Positions 25,944 through 34,269 are shown, numbered from the stretch's first letter. The stretch: DNA of 64,000 nucleotides from Fidelibacterota bacterium (GCA_030156395.1 JASGMP010000002.1:18183-82182); one strand, 5' to 3'. The notes: a model not told the origin generated them from the sequence alone. A program made the numbers and translations.

Positions 25944-25972
25944 ATGATACAATATAGAGAAATTAAAGTCAA
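25944..25972 (-). promoter_or_regulatory. Promoter of the nrdJa-nrdJb-dut operon
   Basis: On the minus strand TTGACT (25967-25972) and TATCAT (25944-25949) are separated by exactly 17 bases, about 80 bp before the nrdJa start. The second NrdR box lies within the spacer and the perfect box follows the -10, fitting repression by promoter occlusion. Confidence 0.65.
25947..25962. promoter_or_regulatory. Second NrdR box, imperfect
   Basis: ATACAATATAGAGAAA matches the left half of the NrdR consensus well (nine of the first ten bases) and the right half poorly. Its centre is 31 bp from that of the perfect box, the spacing known for tandem NrdR sites. Confidence 0.65.
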
Positions 25973-26114
25973 AGTGATTTTTTGATTTTCCCTTCATTTT
26001 TTCTTATCTCTTTCTCCTTGATTTGCGCAGATCTCTAAGAGAAAAATTTTTTGTCTGAAACGGGACTTGTTAAATCACATGGACGCGTGTAATTTTTGAA
26101 GTTACGGAGAAAAC

Positions 26115-26678
26115 ATGCTTAAACACTTTCGTTACACAAATTGGATCCGCCTGTTAAGAGGGAAAAACATCCTGCCTCAACCTGGAGAACCTTTAAACTG
26201 GAACACGTTGAAAGCAGATGTCCGCAAAATTTTTATTTCACTTCCTGATGATACCCGGCATATTCATGTCGTTAACCATTTGCTGAGCCAGATTTTATCA
26301 GAAAACCCCTCCCTGCATGTTTCCGTTCTGGTCCCTCCCGCTTTTGAAGATTTTATCCGAGGCATGCGGTGCTACAAAAACATTTACATCCTCCCGGCCG
26401 TTAAACCAACGACTTTTCCCATTACAGAAGAGATGGTGGCCAAAACAGCTACGGAGACATGTGACATCGGCATTGATCTGAACATTTCCCCATATATCCT
26501 GTCCCATTACCTGATTGCCACCCGTTCGGAAAAAGCATCGCTGGGTTTTTACAATGTTTTCAGCGCCTCTCTTTTAAGCATGACCTTGAAACTTCGTGAA
26601 ACCAGTTCATACGACACTGGATTCGAATCCCTGTTGATGATGGCAGGGCTGATCATTCCGGAACAAAAATCGCTGTAA
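26115..26678 (+). CDS. Hypothetical protein, Rossmann-like
   Basis: The frame of 187 residues starts at ATG 26115 with GGAG six bases upstream. Alternating hydrophobic strands and helices (KIFISLPDDTRHIHVVNHLL, HVSVLVPPAFEDFI, CDIGIDLNISPYIL) look like one half of a GT-B glycosyltransferase such as a heptosyltransferase N-terminal domain. No nucleotide-sugar site is visible, and the protein is about half the length of such enzymes. There is no signal peptide. It begins 251 bp from the divergent nrdJa start, and the next gene is 108 bp downstream. The resemblance is weak and the function is unknown. Confidence 0.6.
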   Translation: MLKHFRYTNWIRLLRGKNILPQPGEPLNWNTLKADVRKIFISLPDDTRHIHVVNHLLSQILSENPSLHVSVLVPPAFEDFIRGMRCYKNIYILPAVKPTTFPITEEMVAKTATETCDIGIDLNISPYILSHYLIATRSEKASLGFYNVFSASLLSMTLKLRETSSYDTGFESLLMMAGLIIPEQKSL

Positions 26679-26786
26679 CCTTTTATTATTTATCGCACAT
26701 TGTTAATGAAGAGAAGGAGTAAAATATTTTCATTGCAATAAAGCATTTGGAAATGTAGATTATCGCCCAAATTAGGAGAGGTTTGT

Positions 26787-27215
26787 ATGACCAAATACTT
26801 TAATGAACTCGTTTGTCCCGAATGTGAAGAACCCCTCACGGCCGAAGATCTTAAGGAAAACCTGGTGTGTCCCCACTGCAAAACTAAGCTGCGGGATCCC
26901 AAGTATATTGAATTCCTTGAATACCTGGTGGCCCAGGGGATTGTTGAGGACATTGATTTTTTTGATACAGATTTGTATGGTAGTGATTTCATGAAATATG
27001 AAACCAATGAACTGGACGAAGAGGACATAACGGATGTTGAGGCACCTCAGAAGCCGGGCGGCTTTTTATCGAACAACATGATGAGTGTTGAGGAAGAGTA
27101 CGTCAAGGACATTGATGAAGATCAGGATACTCCGGAAGACTATACGGTTTTTGATCCTTCCGAAATAGACGATATGTCCGAAGATGATGCCGGTTCAGAA
27201 GACGACGATGATTAA
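26787..27215 (+). CDS. Small zinc-ribbon protein with long acidic tail
   Basis: The first 35 residues contain two Cys pairs, CPEC and CPHC, spaced as in a zinc ribbon. Residues 75-142 are very rich in Asp and Glu and end in a run of Asp. A clear GGAGAGG site precedes the ATG. The protein resembles small RNA-polymerase- or translation-associated zinc ribbons only in general form, and I do not recognise a named family. It is 9 bp before the DUF3467 gene, so the two products probably act together. Confidence 0.75.
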   Translation: MTKYFNELVCPECEEPLTAEDLKENLVCPHCKTKLRDPKYIEFLEYLVAQGIVEDIDFFDTDLYGSDFMKYETNELDEEDITDVEAPQKPGGFLSNNMMSVEEEYVKDIDEDQDTPEDYTVFDPSEIDDMSEDDAGSEDDDD

Positions 27216-27224
27216 GGGAGATTT

Positions 27225-27548
27225 ATGAACGACGAGAAAAATCAAAAATCGAAGAAAATGGAGATTAACCTGAGTGAACAAAAAGCCTCAGGAGATTACT
27301 CAAACCTGGCGATTGTTACCCATTCCGCTTCGGAGTTTATTCTAGATTTCTGCCAGGTTCTGCCCGGTATGCCCAAAGCAAACGTGGCATCCCGAATCAT
27401 ATTGAATCCACAGCATGCCAAAGCCCTTTTAAAGACCCTTGAAGTCAACATTCACCGGTATGAGCAGACTTTTGGTGAGATAAAAGAAATCCGCCATCCC
27501 CAGAATCAGACAATCCATCTAAAGCCTAAAAAAGACATCATTAACTAA
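27225..27548 (+). CDS. DUF3467 domain protein
   Basis: The 107-residue protein matches DUF3467: YSNLAIVTHSASEFILDFCQ, then LPGMPKANVASRIILNPQHA and AKALLKTLEVNIHRYEQTFGE. The domain is widespread in bacteria without a proven function. It has no signal or membrane segment. It follows the zinc-ribbon gene by 9 bp and is followed by a rho-independent terminator, so these form the end of a short operon. Confidence 0.88.
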   Translation: MNDEKNQKSKKMEINLSEQKASGDYSNLAIVTHSASEFILDFCQVLPGMPKANVASRIILNPQHAKALLKTLEVNIHRYEQTFGEIKEIRHPQNQTIHLKPKKDIIN

Positions 27549-28306
27549 GATTTTACATTCGATGATTCATCAGGAAGCGCCGTTTCGGCGCTTTTTTGTT
27601 TTGTCAGAATTTTATGATACAGCCAGGCCTGCCACAAGACACACAACCCTCTGCCGATAACAAATCCAAGAATGGCACCGGCCAAGACATCCAAGGGATA
27701 GTGAAGTCCCACATAAACCCGTGAATAAGCAACCAAAACAGCTATCAGCCAGGGTATCCAGCGTCGTTTGCGGTAGAAAAAAGTCAGGACTGCGGCAAGG
27801 GTAAAAAAATTGGCGGCATGATTTGATGGAAAAGTCCACCGCCCGCCATAGCCATCCAGACGGCGAATCTGTTTAAGGGCACGGATTTTTTCCGGTGTAA
27901 TGGAAAGGGAATCCTCAAAATGGCGGACCTTTGCCGTCAACACGGCTAAAGAATCTTCCAGGGCCGGCGGGACTGTCTTCATGGAGTGTATTTCCGCCCG
28001 GAGTGTTTCCTGTTTCTCCTTAAGAGGTTCATACTCACGCAAAAGCCGGCTGGGACGGATGCGACCGGCATTGGGTTTAATCAGCCGGGCTGCTGTAAAA
28101 TCGGTGATTCCAAAAGCCAGCAGCATTATCAAAAAGGTCACCCGCCCTTTTCGCTTACCCCAAATAAGAAAATATCCAGCCAAGCCAAGCCATACGGGAA
28201 TCCAGGTTTCCGCTTGGGTGATAAAGGTAAAAAAAATATCCAGCCAGGGGTGCACCCATACCTGATTGATAAGACGAAAAAGGGTCAGATCCAATGACAA
28301 TAACAT
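27545..28306 (-). CDS. PAP2-family membrane phosphatase with an inserted helical segment
   Basis: The protein carries the three PAP2 motifs: KPNAGRIRP (about residue 76), PSNHAANF (about 160) and SRVYVGLHYPLDV (about 200), with five or six membrane helices. Family members dephosphorylate lipid phosphates such as undecaprenyl pyrophosphate or phosphatidic acid. Between motifs 1 and 2 there is a hydrophilic, helix-prone stretch of about 65 residues (85-150), longer than in simple PAP2 proteins. Its 3' end overlaps the DUF3467 stop by 4 bp and contains that operon's terminator. It starts 4 bp after the STAS gene stop. Confidence 0.88.
   Translation of the reverse strand: MLLSLDLTLFRLINQVWVHPWLDIFFTFITQAETWIPVWLGLAGYFLIWGKRKGRVTFLIMLLAFGITDFTAARLIKPNAGRIRPSRLLREYEPLKEKQETLRAEIHSMKTVPPALEDSLAVLTAKVRHFEDSLSITPEKIRALKQIRRLDGYGGRWTFPSNHAANFFTLAAVLTFFYRKRRWIPWLIAVLVAYSRVYVGLHYPLDVLAGAILGFVIGRGLCVLWQAWLYHKILTKQKSAETALPDESSNVKS
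27575..27597 (+). terminator. Rho-independent terminator inside the opposing gene's 3' end
   Basis: Arms AAGCGCCG and CGGCGCTT (27575-27582, 27586-27593) enclose a TTT loop and are followed by four more T, continuing the T-run to 27597. It ends the plus-strand zinc-ribbon/DUF3467 operon. The hairpin lies within the last codons of the convergent PAP2 gene (stop at 27545). Confidence 0.9.
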
Positions 28307-28310
28307 TTAT

Positions 28311-28808
28311 TTATTCTTCAAAGGTAAAATCATCATCATTAGGGACGACCGGTTCAGGCATACCGTCGTATATCAACTTATCCTGCCCGTTATCCTCTTC
28401 TTCTTCCAGTTCCTCCAGTTCTTCTTCCTCTTCCAGCGGTTCCGGAATATTCAGGGATTCCTCCAGTTCTTTTTTTAGTGCCTGATACTCTTCATCTTTA
28501 TCAATAATCCGGAAAGAGTCGGTGAGCTTGGATTGTTTCAGTTGGTTCATGACCTTGGGGGCCGGAAAAACAAGGATACATTCGCCGCCCTTTCCGAGTG
28601 TGTATCGCCGGCCAAAGAGCAACGCTCCCAATCCCGTACTATCCTGCATCTTCACCGTGGATAAATTGATAATGATGGTTTTAATCTCCCCTTTTCCGAG
28701 AGCCATCATCAATTCCCTTTTAAACCTTAAGGTTCCCAAATCATCCAACAGGACATTCTTTGGTTTAAAAATGAGGGTATCACCATAAAATCTGCTGAAA
28801 AAATCCAT
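28311..28808 (-). CDS. STAS-domain protein (anti-sigma-factor antagonist type) with acidic tail
   Basis: Residues 1-105 form a STAS domain; the phrase INLSTVKMQDSTGLGALLFG holds the conserved Ser that is phosphorylated in SpoIIAA/RsbV-type antagonists. The last 55 residues are unusually acidic (PLEEEEELEELEEEEDN), which is not part of the typical 110-residue antagonist. No anti-sigma kinase is adjacent. It is 4 bp upstream of the PAP2 gene on the same strand. A partner-switching role is inferred from the domain; the target is unknown. Confidence 0.85.
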   Translation of the reverse strand: MDFFSRFYGDTLIFKPKNVLLDDLGTLRFKRELMMALGKGEIKTIIINLSTVKMQDSTGLGALLFGRRYTLGKGGECILVFPAPKVMNQLKQSKLTDSFRIIDKDEEYQALKKELEESLNIPEPLEEEEELEELEEEEDNGQDKLIYDGMPEPVVPNDDDFTFEE

Positions 28809-28949
28809 AGAATCACCTGCCCTTGTTTTATCACAGGGAATTTATGACTAATTCCGGGATGAATTCAAGGAATTGGTATGTATTCACCGATGATATCTTG
28901 AATGAATTTGGTTAACTTCTTTTTATAATCCACAAACCGGAGTCATTCA

Positions 28950-30257
28950 ATGACAGATATCCTGGTCATCGGAAGTACAGCCCTTATCCTTGTTTTCCTC
29001 ATCATCCTCCTGATCCGTCTGAGGCCGAAACGGTTTGAATCGGTCATCCGAGAGGAATTCACACCCCTACGGGATTCTCTTATCACCCAGCAGGGGAAAA
29101 TCGAAGACCTGCCGGAAAAAACCGAATCCCGCCTGAAAGAGCACCAATCCCACATATTTACGGAACTGAAAGATATCCTCCACCATGCCCAGCTTGAATC
29201 CACCCGTCAAATCAGCAGTTTCCAGGAGCACTTGTCCACCGTCCTGGGAAAAAACAGCAAACAGCTGACAGAAGAATTCGGCCTGTTTAAAGATAACCTG
29301 AATCAGATTCTGACCCGGAATTTTGAAAAACTAACGGAGACAACAGAAAGCAAGCTGACCCAGATAGACCACAAAGTGCTGGAAAATTTGAATGAGGGTT
29401 TTAAAAAGACCAACGAAACCTTTAACAACGTGATTGAACGTCTGGCAAAAATTGATGAAGCCCAACGAAAAATCGACAGCCTCTCCACCAACGTCATATC
29501 CCTTCAGGATATTCTCACAGATAAAAAAAGCCGGGGCATCTTCGGAGAGGTTCAGCTTCATCAGATTTTAAGTGCCGTCTTCGGGGACCGCAACGAGCAG
29601 ATTTATCGTCTGCAGTATACCTTATCCAATGGAATGGTGGCAGATGCTGCTCTCTTTATTCCTGAGCCAACCGGGATGATTTGCATTGATTCCAAATTTC
29701 CCCTGGAAAATTTCAAACGCATGACGGACCGGTCTCTGGATGAGTTGCAGCGGAAACGGAGTGCTGACCTATTTAAAAAAGACATTCGGAAACACATCGA
29801 TGATATTTCCTCGAAATATATCATCCCTGGCGAAACATCCTCACAGGCCATCATGTTTTTGCCTGCAGAAGCGATTTTTGCTGAACTACATGCTTACCAT
29901 TATGATCTGGTAGATTACTCCTGGAAACACAGAGTCAGTATGGTCTCTCCTTCTACCTTTCTGGCCCTTTTAAACACCACCCAGACCATCCTCAATGATA
30001 TGAAACGAAAAGAATACGCGGATATCATCCAGAAAGAGATCCTGAAACTGGCCGAGGATTTTAAGCGGTACCGTTTACGATGGAATAACCTGACAAAGCA
30101 TATCGATACAGTTCAAAAAGATGTGAAAGAGATACACACATCCACCGAAAAAATTACCAAATCTTTTGACCGAATTTCTAATGTTGAGATTGAACGGGAC
30201 GATGAACCGGTAAGTCAACTTAAACCGGGAACAGATGATTTGTCTGAAAAAGACTGA
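28950..30257 (+). CDS. rmuC: DNA recombination protein RmuC homologue
   Basis: RmuC proteins are inner-membrane-anchored and carry a nuclease-like core; loss raises recombination at inverted repeats in E. coli. An N-terminal membrane segment (residues 4-23) is followed by about 170 residues of coiled coil. The conserved core then reads SRGIFGEVQLHQIL, DAALFIPEPTGMICIDSKFP and FLPAEAIFAELHAYHYDLVD, with VSMVSPSTFLALL. Length is typical at 435. The last 43 bp overlap the 3' end of the convergent lipB gene. Confidence 0.94.
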   Translation: MTDILVIGSTALILVFLIILLIRLRPKRFESVIREEFTPLRDSLITQQGKIEDLPEKTESRLKEHQSHIFTELKDILHHAQLESTRQISSFQEHLSTVLGKNSKQLTEEFGLFKDNLNQILTRNFEKLTETTESKLTQIDHKVLENLNEGFKKTNETFNNVIERLAKIDEAQRKIDSLSTNVISLQDILTDKKSRGIFGEVQLHQILSAVFGDRNEQIYRLQYTLSNGMVADAALFIPEPTGMICIDSKFPLENFKRMTDRSLDELQRKRSADLFKKDIRKHIDDISSKYIIPGETSSQAIMFLPAEAIFAELHAYHYDLVDYSWKHRVSMVSPSTFLALLNTTQTILNDMKRKEYADIIQKEILKLAEDFKRYRLRWNNLTKHIDTVQKDVKEIHTSTEKITKSFDRISNVEIERDDEPVSQLKPGTDDLSEKD

Positions 30258-30910
30258 ATCCGGTGAAATCCATACACCTTTTTAAAGGTGTTCGTGAGTT
30301 CTAATATAACAGTCTTTTGATCGGGTAGAGGTTTTTTTTGTTTTTCCATTTCCCTGTCCAGTGATGTTACACCCCGATCCTGAATACCGCAGGCAATAAT
30401 TCCCTCGAAATAGGTAGGATCGGTTCGAAGGTTCAGGGCAAATCCATGCATGGACACGCCGTCAATCACACGGAGACCTATGGCACAGATTTTATTGGTA
30501 CCTATCCACACACCAGGATATAAGGGGTCCCGTTTTGCTGTAAGTCCGAAACGGGCAAGGGTTACGATTATTACTTCTTCGATGGAATGTACAAAACGAC
30601 GGGTTGAAAAGCCTAAATTTTCATAATGAAAAATAGGATACCCCACCAACTGACCAGGTCCGTGGTAGGTCACATCCCCCCCCCGGTCGATGTGATACAC
30701 TGAAATCCCTTTTTCCCGGAGCGTTTTCTCATCAAACAGGATATTACTCCGGTCTCCATGCCAACCGATGGTATACACATGGGGATGCTCCAAAAGAATT
30801 AATGTATCACCAATTTTTTCTTCACGGCGAAGGGCATGGATTTGCTTTTGTGCGTCCCAGGCTTTCCCGTATTCTACAAGGCCCGGGGTCCAAAGGGTAA
30901 GTGTTTTCAT
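30215..30910 (-). CDS. lipB: Lipoyl(octanoyl) transferase LipB
   Basis: LipB moves octanoate from acyl carrier protein to lipoyl domains of 2-oxoacid dehydrogenases and GcvH. The protein has RGGDVTYHGPGQLVGYPI, the Lys in IGTNKICAIGLR (about 140), GVSMHGFALNL and catalytic Cys174 in IIACGIQDRGVTSL. The 231-residue length is normal. It starts inside the dgt stop region (4-bp overlap) and ends inside the 3' end of rmuC. No lipA is present in the window. Confidence 0.95.
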   Translation of the reverse strand: MKTLTLWTPGLVEYGKAWDAQKQIHALRREEKIGDTLILLEHPHVYTIGWHGDRSNILFDEKTLREKGISVYHIDRGGDVTYHGPGQLVGYPIFHYENLGFSTRRFVHSIEEVIIVTLARFGLTAKRDPLYPGVWIGTNKICAIGLRVIDGVSMHGFALNLRTDPTYFEGIIACGIQDRGVTSLDREMEKQKKPLPDQKTVILELTNTFKKVYGFHRIQSFSDKSSVPGLS

Positions 30911-32151
30911 ATCAGATCAGAAAAGGAACCGTAATCCGGATCGTAAAGACGTTTATACAGCCGCGGCAAAGACTGGTCCGTTTGTTCCGCCAGATAATCA
31001 CAGATGATCCGGGCGGATTGGATATAATCATCTTCAGGGATTTTATTGAGCCGGCTTCGGACCTCTTCGGGAAGGATACGGCGATTCAGATGAAATGAAT
31101 CGGGATTTCCCTGAAGAAAAGTAGAAAAAATCTGTTTCAGTATATACTGCCCCTTAAATTCAATTTGTTCCAGTTGAGGGGATTTAAACATCAGATCCAC
31201 GGCAATCTGTTTGTATACCTCAATTTCCCGGATAATTTCTTCGGGGATTTTAAGAATGTATTTATATCGGTTACTGATATCTTTCATGGGATGATCTGAA
31301 GCAATCAGGGTCACATTTTCGATAAAGTCCCCCGTCCGGGCAGCAATGTACTTTTCAAAGTGCACCTTGTATTCCAGTGGATCCAGCAGACGCTCTATCA
31401 CCTGTTCTTCTTCCCCCCGGACAGGGTGATTTTCAGCCCATTCATTCACGTTTTTCCGGGAAATAAAGCCTGCCTGATACCCATCCAGCAGATCATGAAG
31501 GGCATAGGCTACATCATCGGCCCAGTTCATAATACTGCACTCCAGGCTCCGTTCGCGATACATGGTTCCATCCGGACTGAGGAATTCCACGTAAGTTTTT
31601 TGATCATCGTAGAGAAATTTGCCCTTTTTGTCACTTTCAGACCACAAAATCTTATATTTCATAATTCCGTCAATAAATGCCCTGGAAGGTTTCATCCCTT
31701 CGTCCCCTTCATCACTGTCATGAATTTTTTCTGTGACAATTTTTAATGTCTGGGCATTTCCCTCGAAACCGCCGGCATGATTCATCAGTTCGTTCAAAGC
31801 CGCTTCACCTGCATGGCCAAAGGGGGGATTACCAATATCATGAGACAGGCAGATTCCCTCGATCAGATCCGAATCAATGGCATTTTCCCTGAGGACTTTC
31901 CGATTCAGGACATTTGCTATGGAACGGCCGATCTGAGCCACTTCCAGACTGTGTGTCAGGCGGGTACGATAAAAATCATAGGTTCCGCTTAAGAAAACCT
32001 GGGTTTTGCTCTGGAGCTTCCGGAAAGCCGGGCTGTATAAAATCCGGTCACGGTCTACCTGAAACACTGACCGGTAATCTTTTTTATTCCGGGGCCCCAG
32101 AGTTTCACGATCAAAATCATTATAAAAACCGGATCGCATCACATCTGTCAT
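30907..32151 (-). CDS. dgt: dGTP triphosphohydrolase-like HD protein
   Basis: dGTPase-family enzymes hydrolyse dNTPs to nucleosides and triphosphate. The HD-domain metal ligands are visible in RTRLTHSLEVAQIGR and LSHDIGNPPFGHAGE, with SPAFRKLQSKTQVF near the N terminus and NWADDVAYALHDLLDG further on. The 414-residue length fits the type 2 dGTPase-like group. ATG 32151 is preferred over TTG 32157 by ribosome-site spacing. It lies 2 bp after the alcohol dehydrogenase stop and overlaps lipB by 4 bp. Confidence 0.92.
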   Translation of the reverse strand: MTDVMRSGFYNDFDRETLGPRNKKDYRSVFQVDRDRILYSPAFRKLQSKTQVFLSGTYDFYRTRLTHSLEVAQIGRSIANVLNRKVLRENAIDSDLIEGICLSHDIGNPPFGHAGEAALNELMNHAGGFEGNAQTLKIVTEKIHDSDEGDEGMKPSRAFIDGIMKYKILWSESDKKGKFLYDDQKTYVEFLSPDGTMYRERSLECSIMNWADDVAYALHDLLDGYQAGFISRKNVNEWAENHPVRGEEEQVIERLLDPLEYKVHFEKYIAARTGDFIENVTLIASDHPMKDISNRYKYILKIPEEIIREIEVYKQIAVDLMFKSPQLEQIEFKGQYILKQIFSTFLQGNPDSFHLNRRILPEEVRSRLNKIPEDDYIQSARIICDYLAEQTDQSLPRLYKRLYDPDYGSFSDLI

Positions 32152-32153
32152 AT

Positions 32154-33224
32154 TCAAGTTTCCTGTTGATTGGGGTGAACCATCGTCCGGATGGAATGCC
32201 CCATTCTCAGGGTATTGAAAGCTTCATTGATCTGTGACAAAGGATAATGGCCAGATACCATTTCCTGCCAACGGATCTTACGGTCTTTTAAAAGTTTAAT
32301 CACGTCCGGGATTTCCCGCATAGGAGCCCCCACTGAACCGATGAGAGACATCTCATCTATAATAATCCGGCCTGCCAAAAAGGGAATGGTGTTCTCTGAA
32401 TAGCCGCTCAAAACCAGTCGTCCACCTTTATGCAGGACATTCATGGCCTGTACCATGGTTCTGGGAGTTCCGATGGTTTCAATCACCACGTCGGCTTTCC
32501 CCCGAATCATATCGCTTACCCCTTCTTCACACACTTTACTCTTATTGGAATTCAACACGCCATCGGCGCCATAATCCCGGGCAATATTCAGTTTCCAGTC
32601 AAAAATATCTACCATGAACACCTGGGCCTGTTTCAATTTTGCCATCTGGAGGAGAGAAAGACCAAAACCACCACAACCGAAAATAACCACCGTTTCACCC
32701 TGCCGGATATTCACGCGGTCATACACCAAATGAAGGGCACCGACAAAAACATTGCTGATAAGGCTCCCTAATTCGAAGGGAAATTCATCGGGCAGGTCTA
32801 CCAGCTGGTTCTGGTCCACAGAGATGTATTCAGCATACCCACCGTCGATATGATTTCCCAGAATTTTCAGGTTTTCACACTGGGTTTCATTCCAGGATTT
32901 GCAGGCCAGACATTTGCCACAACTGATAGTCGCCGGGACAATCACACGGTCTCCCACACCAAAACTGGTGACGTTTTTTCCCGTTTCCTTAACTACTCCG
33001 GCGATTTCATGCCCCAAAATCAAGGGCGGGGTTTTGGAAGTGGCCAAACCCCGGTCAATAAACTGCAAATCTGTATGACATACCGAACAGGTTTCAATGC
33101 GGACACGAACATCAGTGCTTTTGAGAGGCTTAAGGGGAATATCTTCTATGGTAAGGGGTTCATATGCATGACGAAAAACCGCCGCTTTCATGCTGGTTTT
33201 TGATGCTGTTTTCTTTTCTGTCAT
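32154..33224 (-). CDS. Zinc-dependent alcohol dehydrogenase family protein
   Basis: It is a medium-chain dehydrogenase of 356 residues. The catalytic zinc ligands are in CSVCHTDLQF and GHEIAGVV; the structural zinc site is SCGKCLACKSWNETQC. The NAD-binding loop is VIFGCGGFGLSLLQMA. Substrates could be primary or secondary alcohols; the sequence does not decide. A possible second start at Met12 (MKAAVFRH) would give the usual N terminus, but neither start has a strong ribosome site. It is the first gene of the adh-dgt-lipB cluster. Confidence 0.9.
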   Translation of the reverse strand: MTEKKTASKTSMKAAVFRHAYEPLTIEDIPLKPLKSTDVRVRIETCSVCHTDLQFIDRGLATSKTPPLILGHEIAGVVKETGKNVTSFGVGDRVIVPATISCGKCLACKSWNETQCENLKILGNHIDGGYAEYISVDQNQLVDLPDEFPFELGSLISNVFVGALHLVYDRVNIRQGETVVIFGCGGFGLSLLQMAKLKQAQVFMVDIFDWKLNIARDYGADGVLNSNKSKVCEEGVSDMIRGKADVVIETIGTPRTMVQAMNVLHKGGRLVLSGYSENTIPFLAGRIIIDEMSLIGSVGAPMREIPDVIKLLKDRKIRWQEMVSGHYPLSQINEAFNTLRMGHSIRTMVHPNQQET

Positions 33225-33348
33225 AAGTTGAATGTATAATTTTTATTTGTCATAAGAGAATAATTTTTCTCAATCGGCGATACCTGTGGGGATTCCATAG
33301 ACTTTCCCGGAGAAAAATTCTAATTTGCATATCAAAGCGGAGGAAACC

Positions 33349-34254
33349 ATGTTACATAAACAAATGTTTCAAGTCATGATCTTGTCTATCCTGCTGGTTT
33401 TCCCCCTTATTCCGGTTCAGGGCGGAAAAATCCCGGAAAATACGGCGGTCATATCCACCTTTTCCCATGCTCAAATCGATTCCATGCTTCGGGAGAATGC
33501 TTCAGGCGAGGCCACAATTACAGACCGAATCGCCTATTATTCCCGCCTTTTTCTGGGAATGCCCTATAGCTGGACCGCTACGGGGGATGGTGAATGGGCA
33601 CTGCTGGAAAACCAGCCCCTATATAACCTGGATTCCACCAACTGTATGGTGTATTGCGAACATGTACTGGCTTTATCCATCTCGGACAGCTGGGACAATT
33701 TTTTCAACAATCTTCAGCAGATCCGTTATCAAAACGGCATTATTGGAATGCGGACGCGAAATCATTACACCATGGCGGACTGGATGCCGGAAAACCGTTG
33801 GCTTTTAAGCAATGTGAGCAATAAAGTTGGGGGGCAATACACACGGACCCTGACCCGAACCATTTCGCACAGAGCCTTTTTCCAGGATAAGGGCATTCGT
33901 GACCTGCGTTATATCAAACCAGACAGGACCCTCCAGGTGGATTATATCCCTCTGAAAGATCTTGATGAAGTGGAGGACCGTTTTCAAAACGGGGATATCC
34001 TGGCTCTGCTGTTTGCCAATAAAGAGGATATCTTTTCGGCGCACATGCTGATCCTGATCAAAAATGAGAGGGGAATGTTTATCCGGGAAGCCTCCAACAG
34101 CCGGTGGACCACCTTTGAAACCCCATGGAAAACCTGGCTTGAAAAAACAGCAGGGAGTTCTCGATATGCCGGACTGGCAGTGATGCGAATTCATCCGGAA
34201 CTGAACACACCCGGCCGGATTATCCTTCCCTGGGACATTCAATCCATGAAATAA
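33349..34254 (+). CDS. Secreted DUF1460 protein (amidase-like)
   Basis: ATG 33349 follows a GGAGG site by six bases and opens a signal peptide (hydrophobic to about residue 22, VQG). The mature part has LGMPYSWTATGDGEWA, LDSTNCMVYCEHVLALS with the probable catalytic Cys99, and MRTRNHYTMADWMPENRW, all typical of DUF1460, an NlpC/P60-like fold. Characterised relatives act as N-acetylmuramoyl-L-alanine amidases or related cell-wall enzymes. The next gene, a lipoprotein hydrolase, begins 15 bp downstream. Confidence 0.85.
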   Translation: MLHKQMFQVMILSILLVFPLIPVQGGKIPENTAVISTFSHAQIDSMLRENASGEATITDRIAYYSRLFLGMPYSWTATGDGEWALLENQPLYNLDSTNCMVYCEHVLALSISDSWDNFFNNLQQIRYQNGIIGMRTRNHYTMADWMPENRWLLSNVSNKVGGQYTRTLTRTISHRAFFQDKGIRDLRYIKPDRTLQVDYIPLKDLDEVEDRFQNGDILALLFANKEDIFSAHMLILIKNERGMFIREASNSRWTTFETPWKTWLEKTAGSSRYAGLAVMRIHPELNTPGRIILPWDIQSMK

Positions 34255-34269
34255 CGAAAGGAAGATGCT

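Noticed and set aside
25865..26114. Cobalamin riboswitch upstream of the B12-dependent reductase
   Set aside because: The 250-bp gap shows no B12-box-like sequence; control appears to be through NrdR boxes.
28311..28478. Serine-rich plus-strand frames opposite the STAS gene tail
   Set aside because: They are the antisense of the Glu-rich tail and have no independent support.
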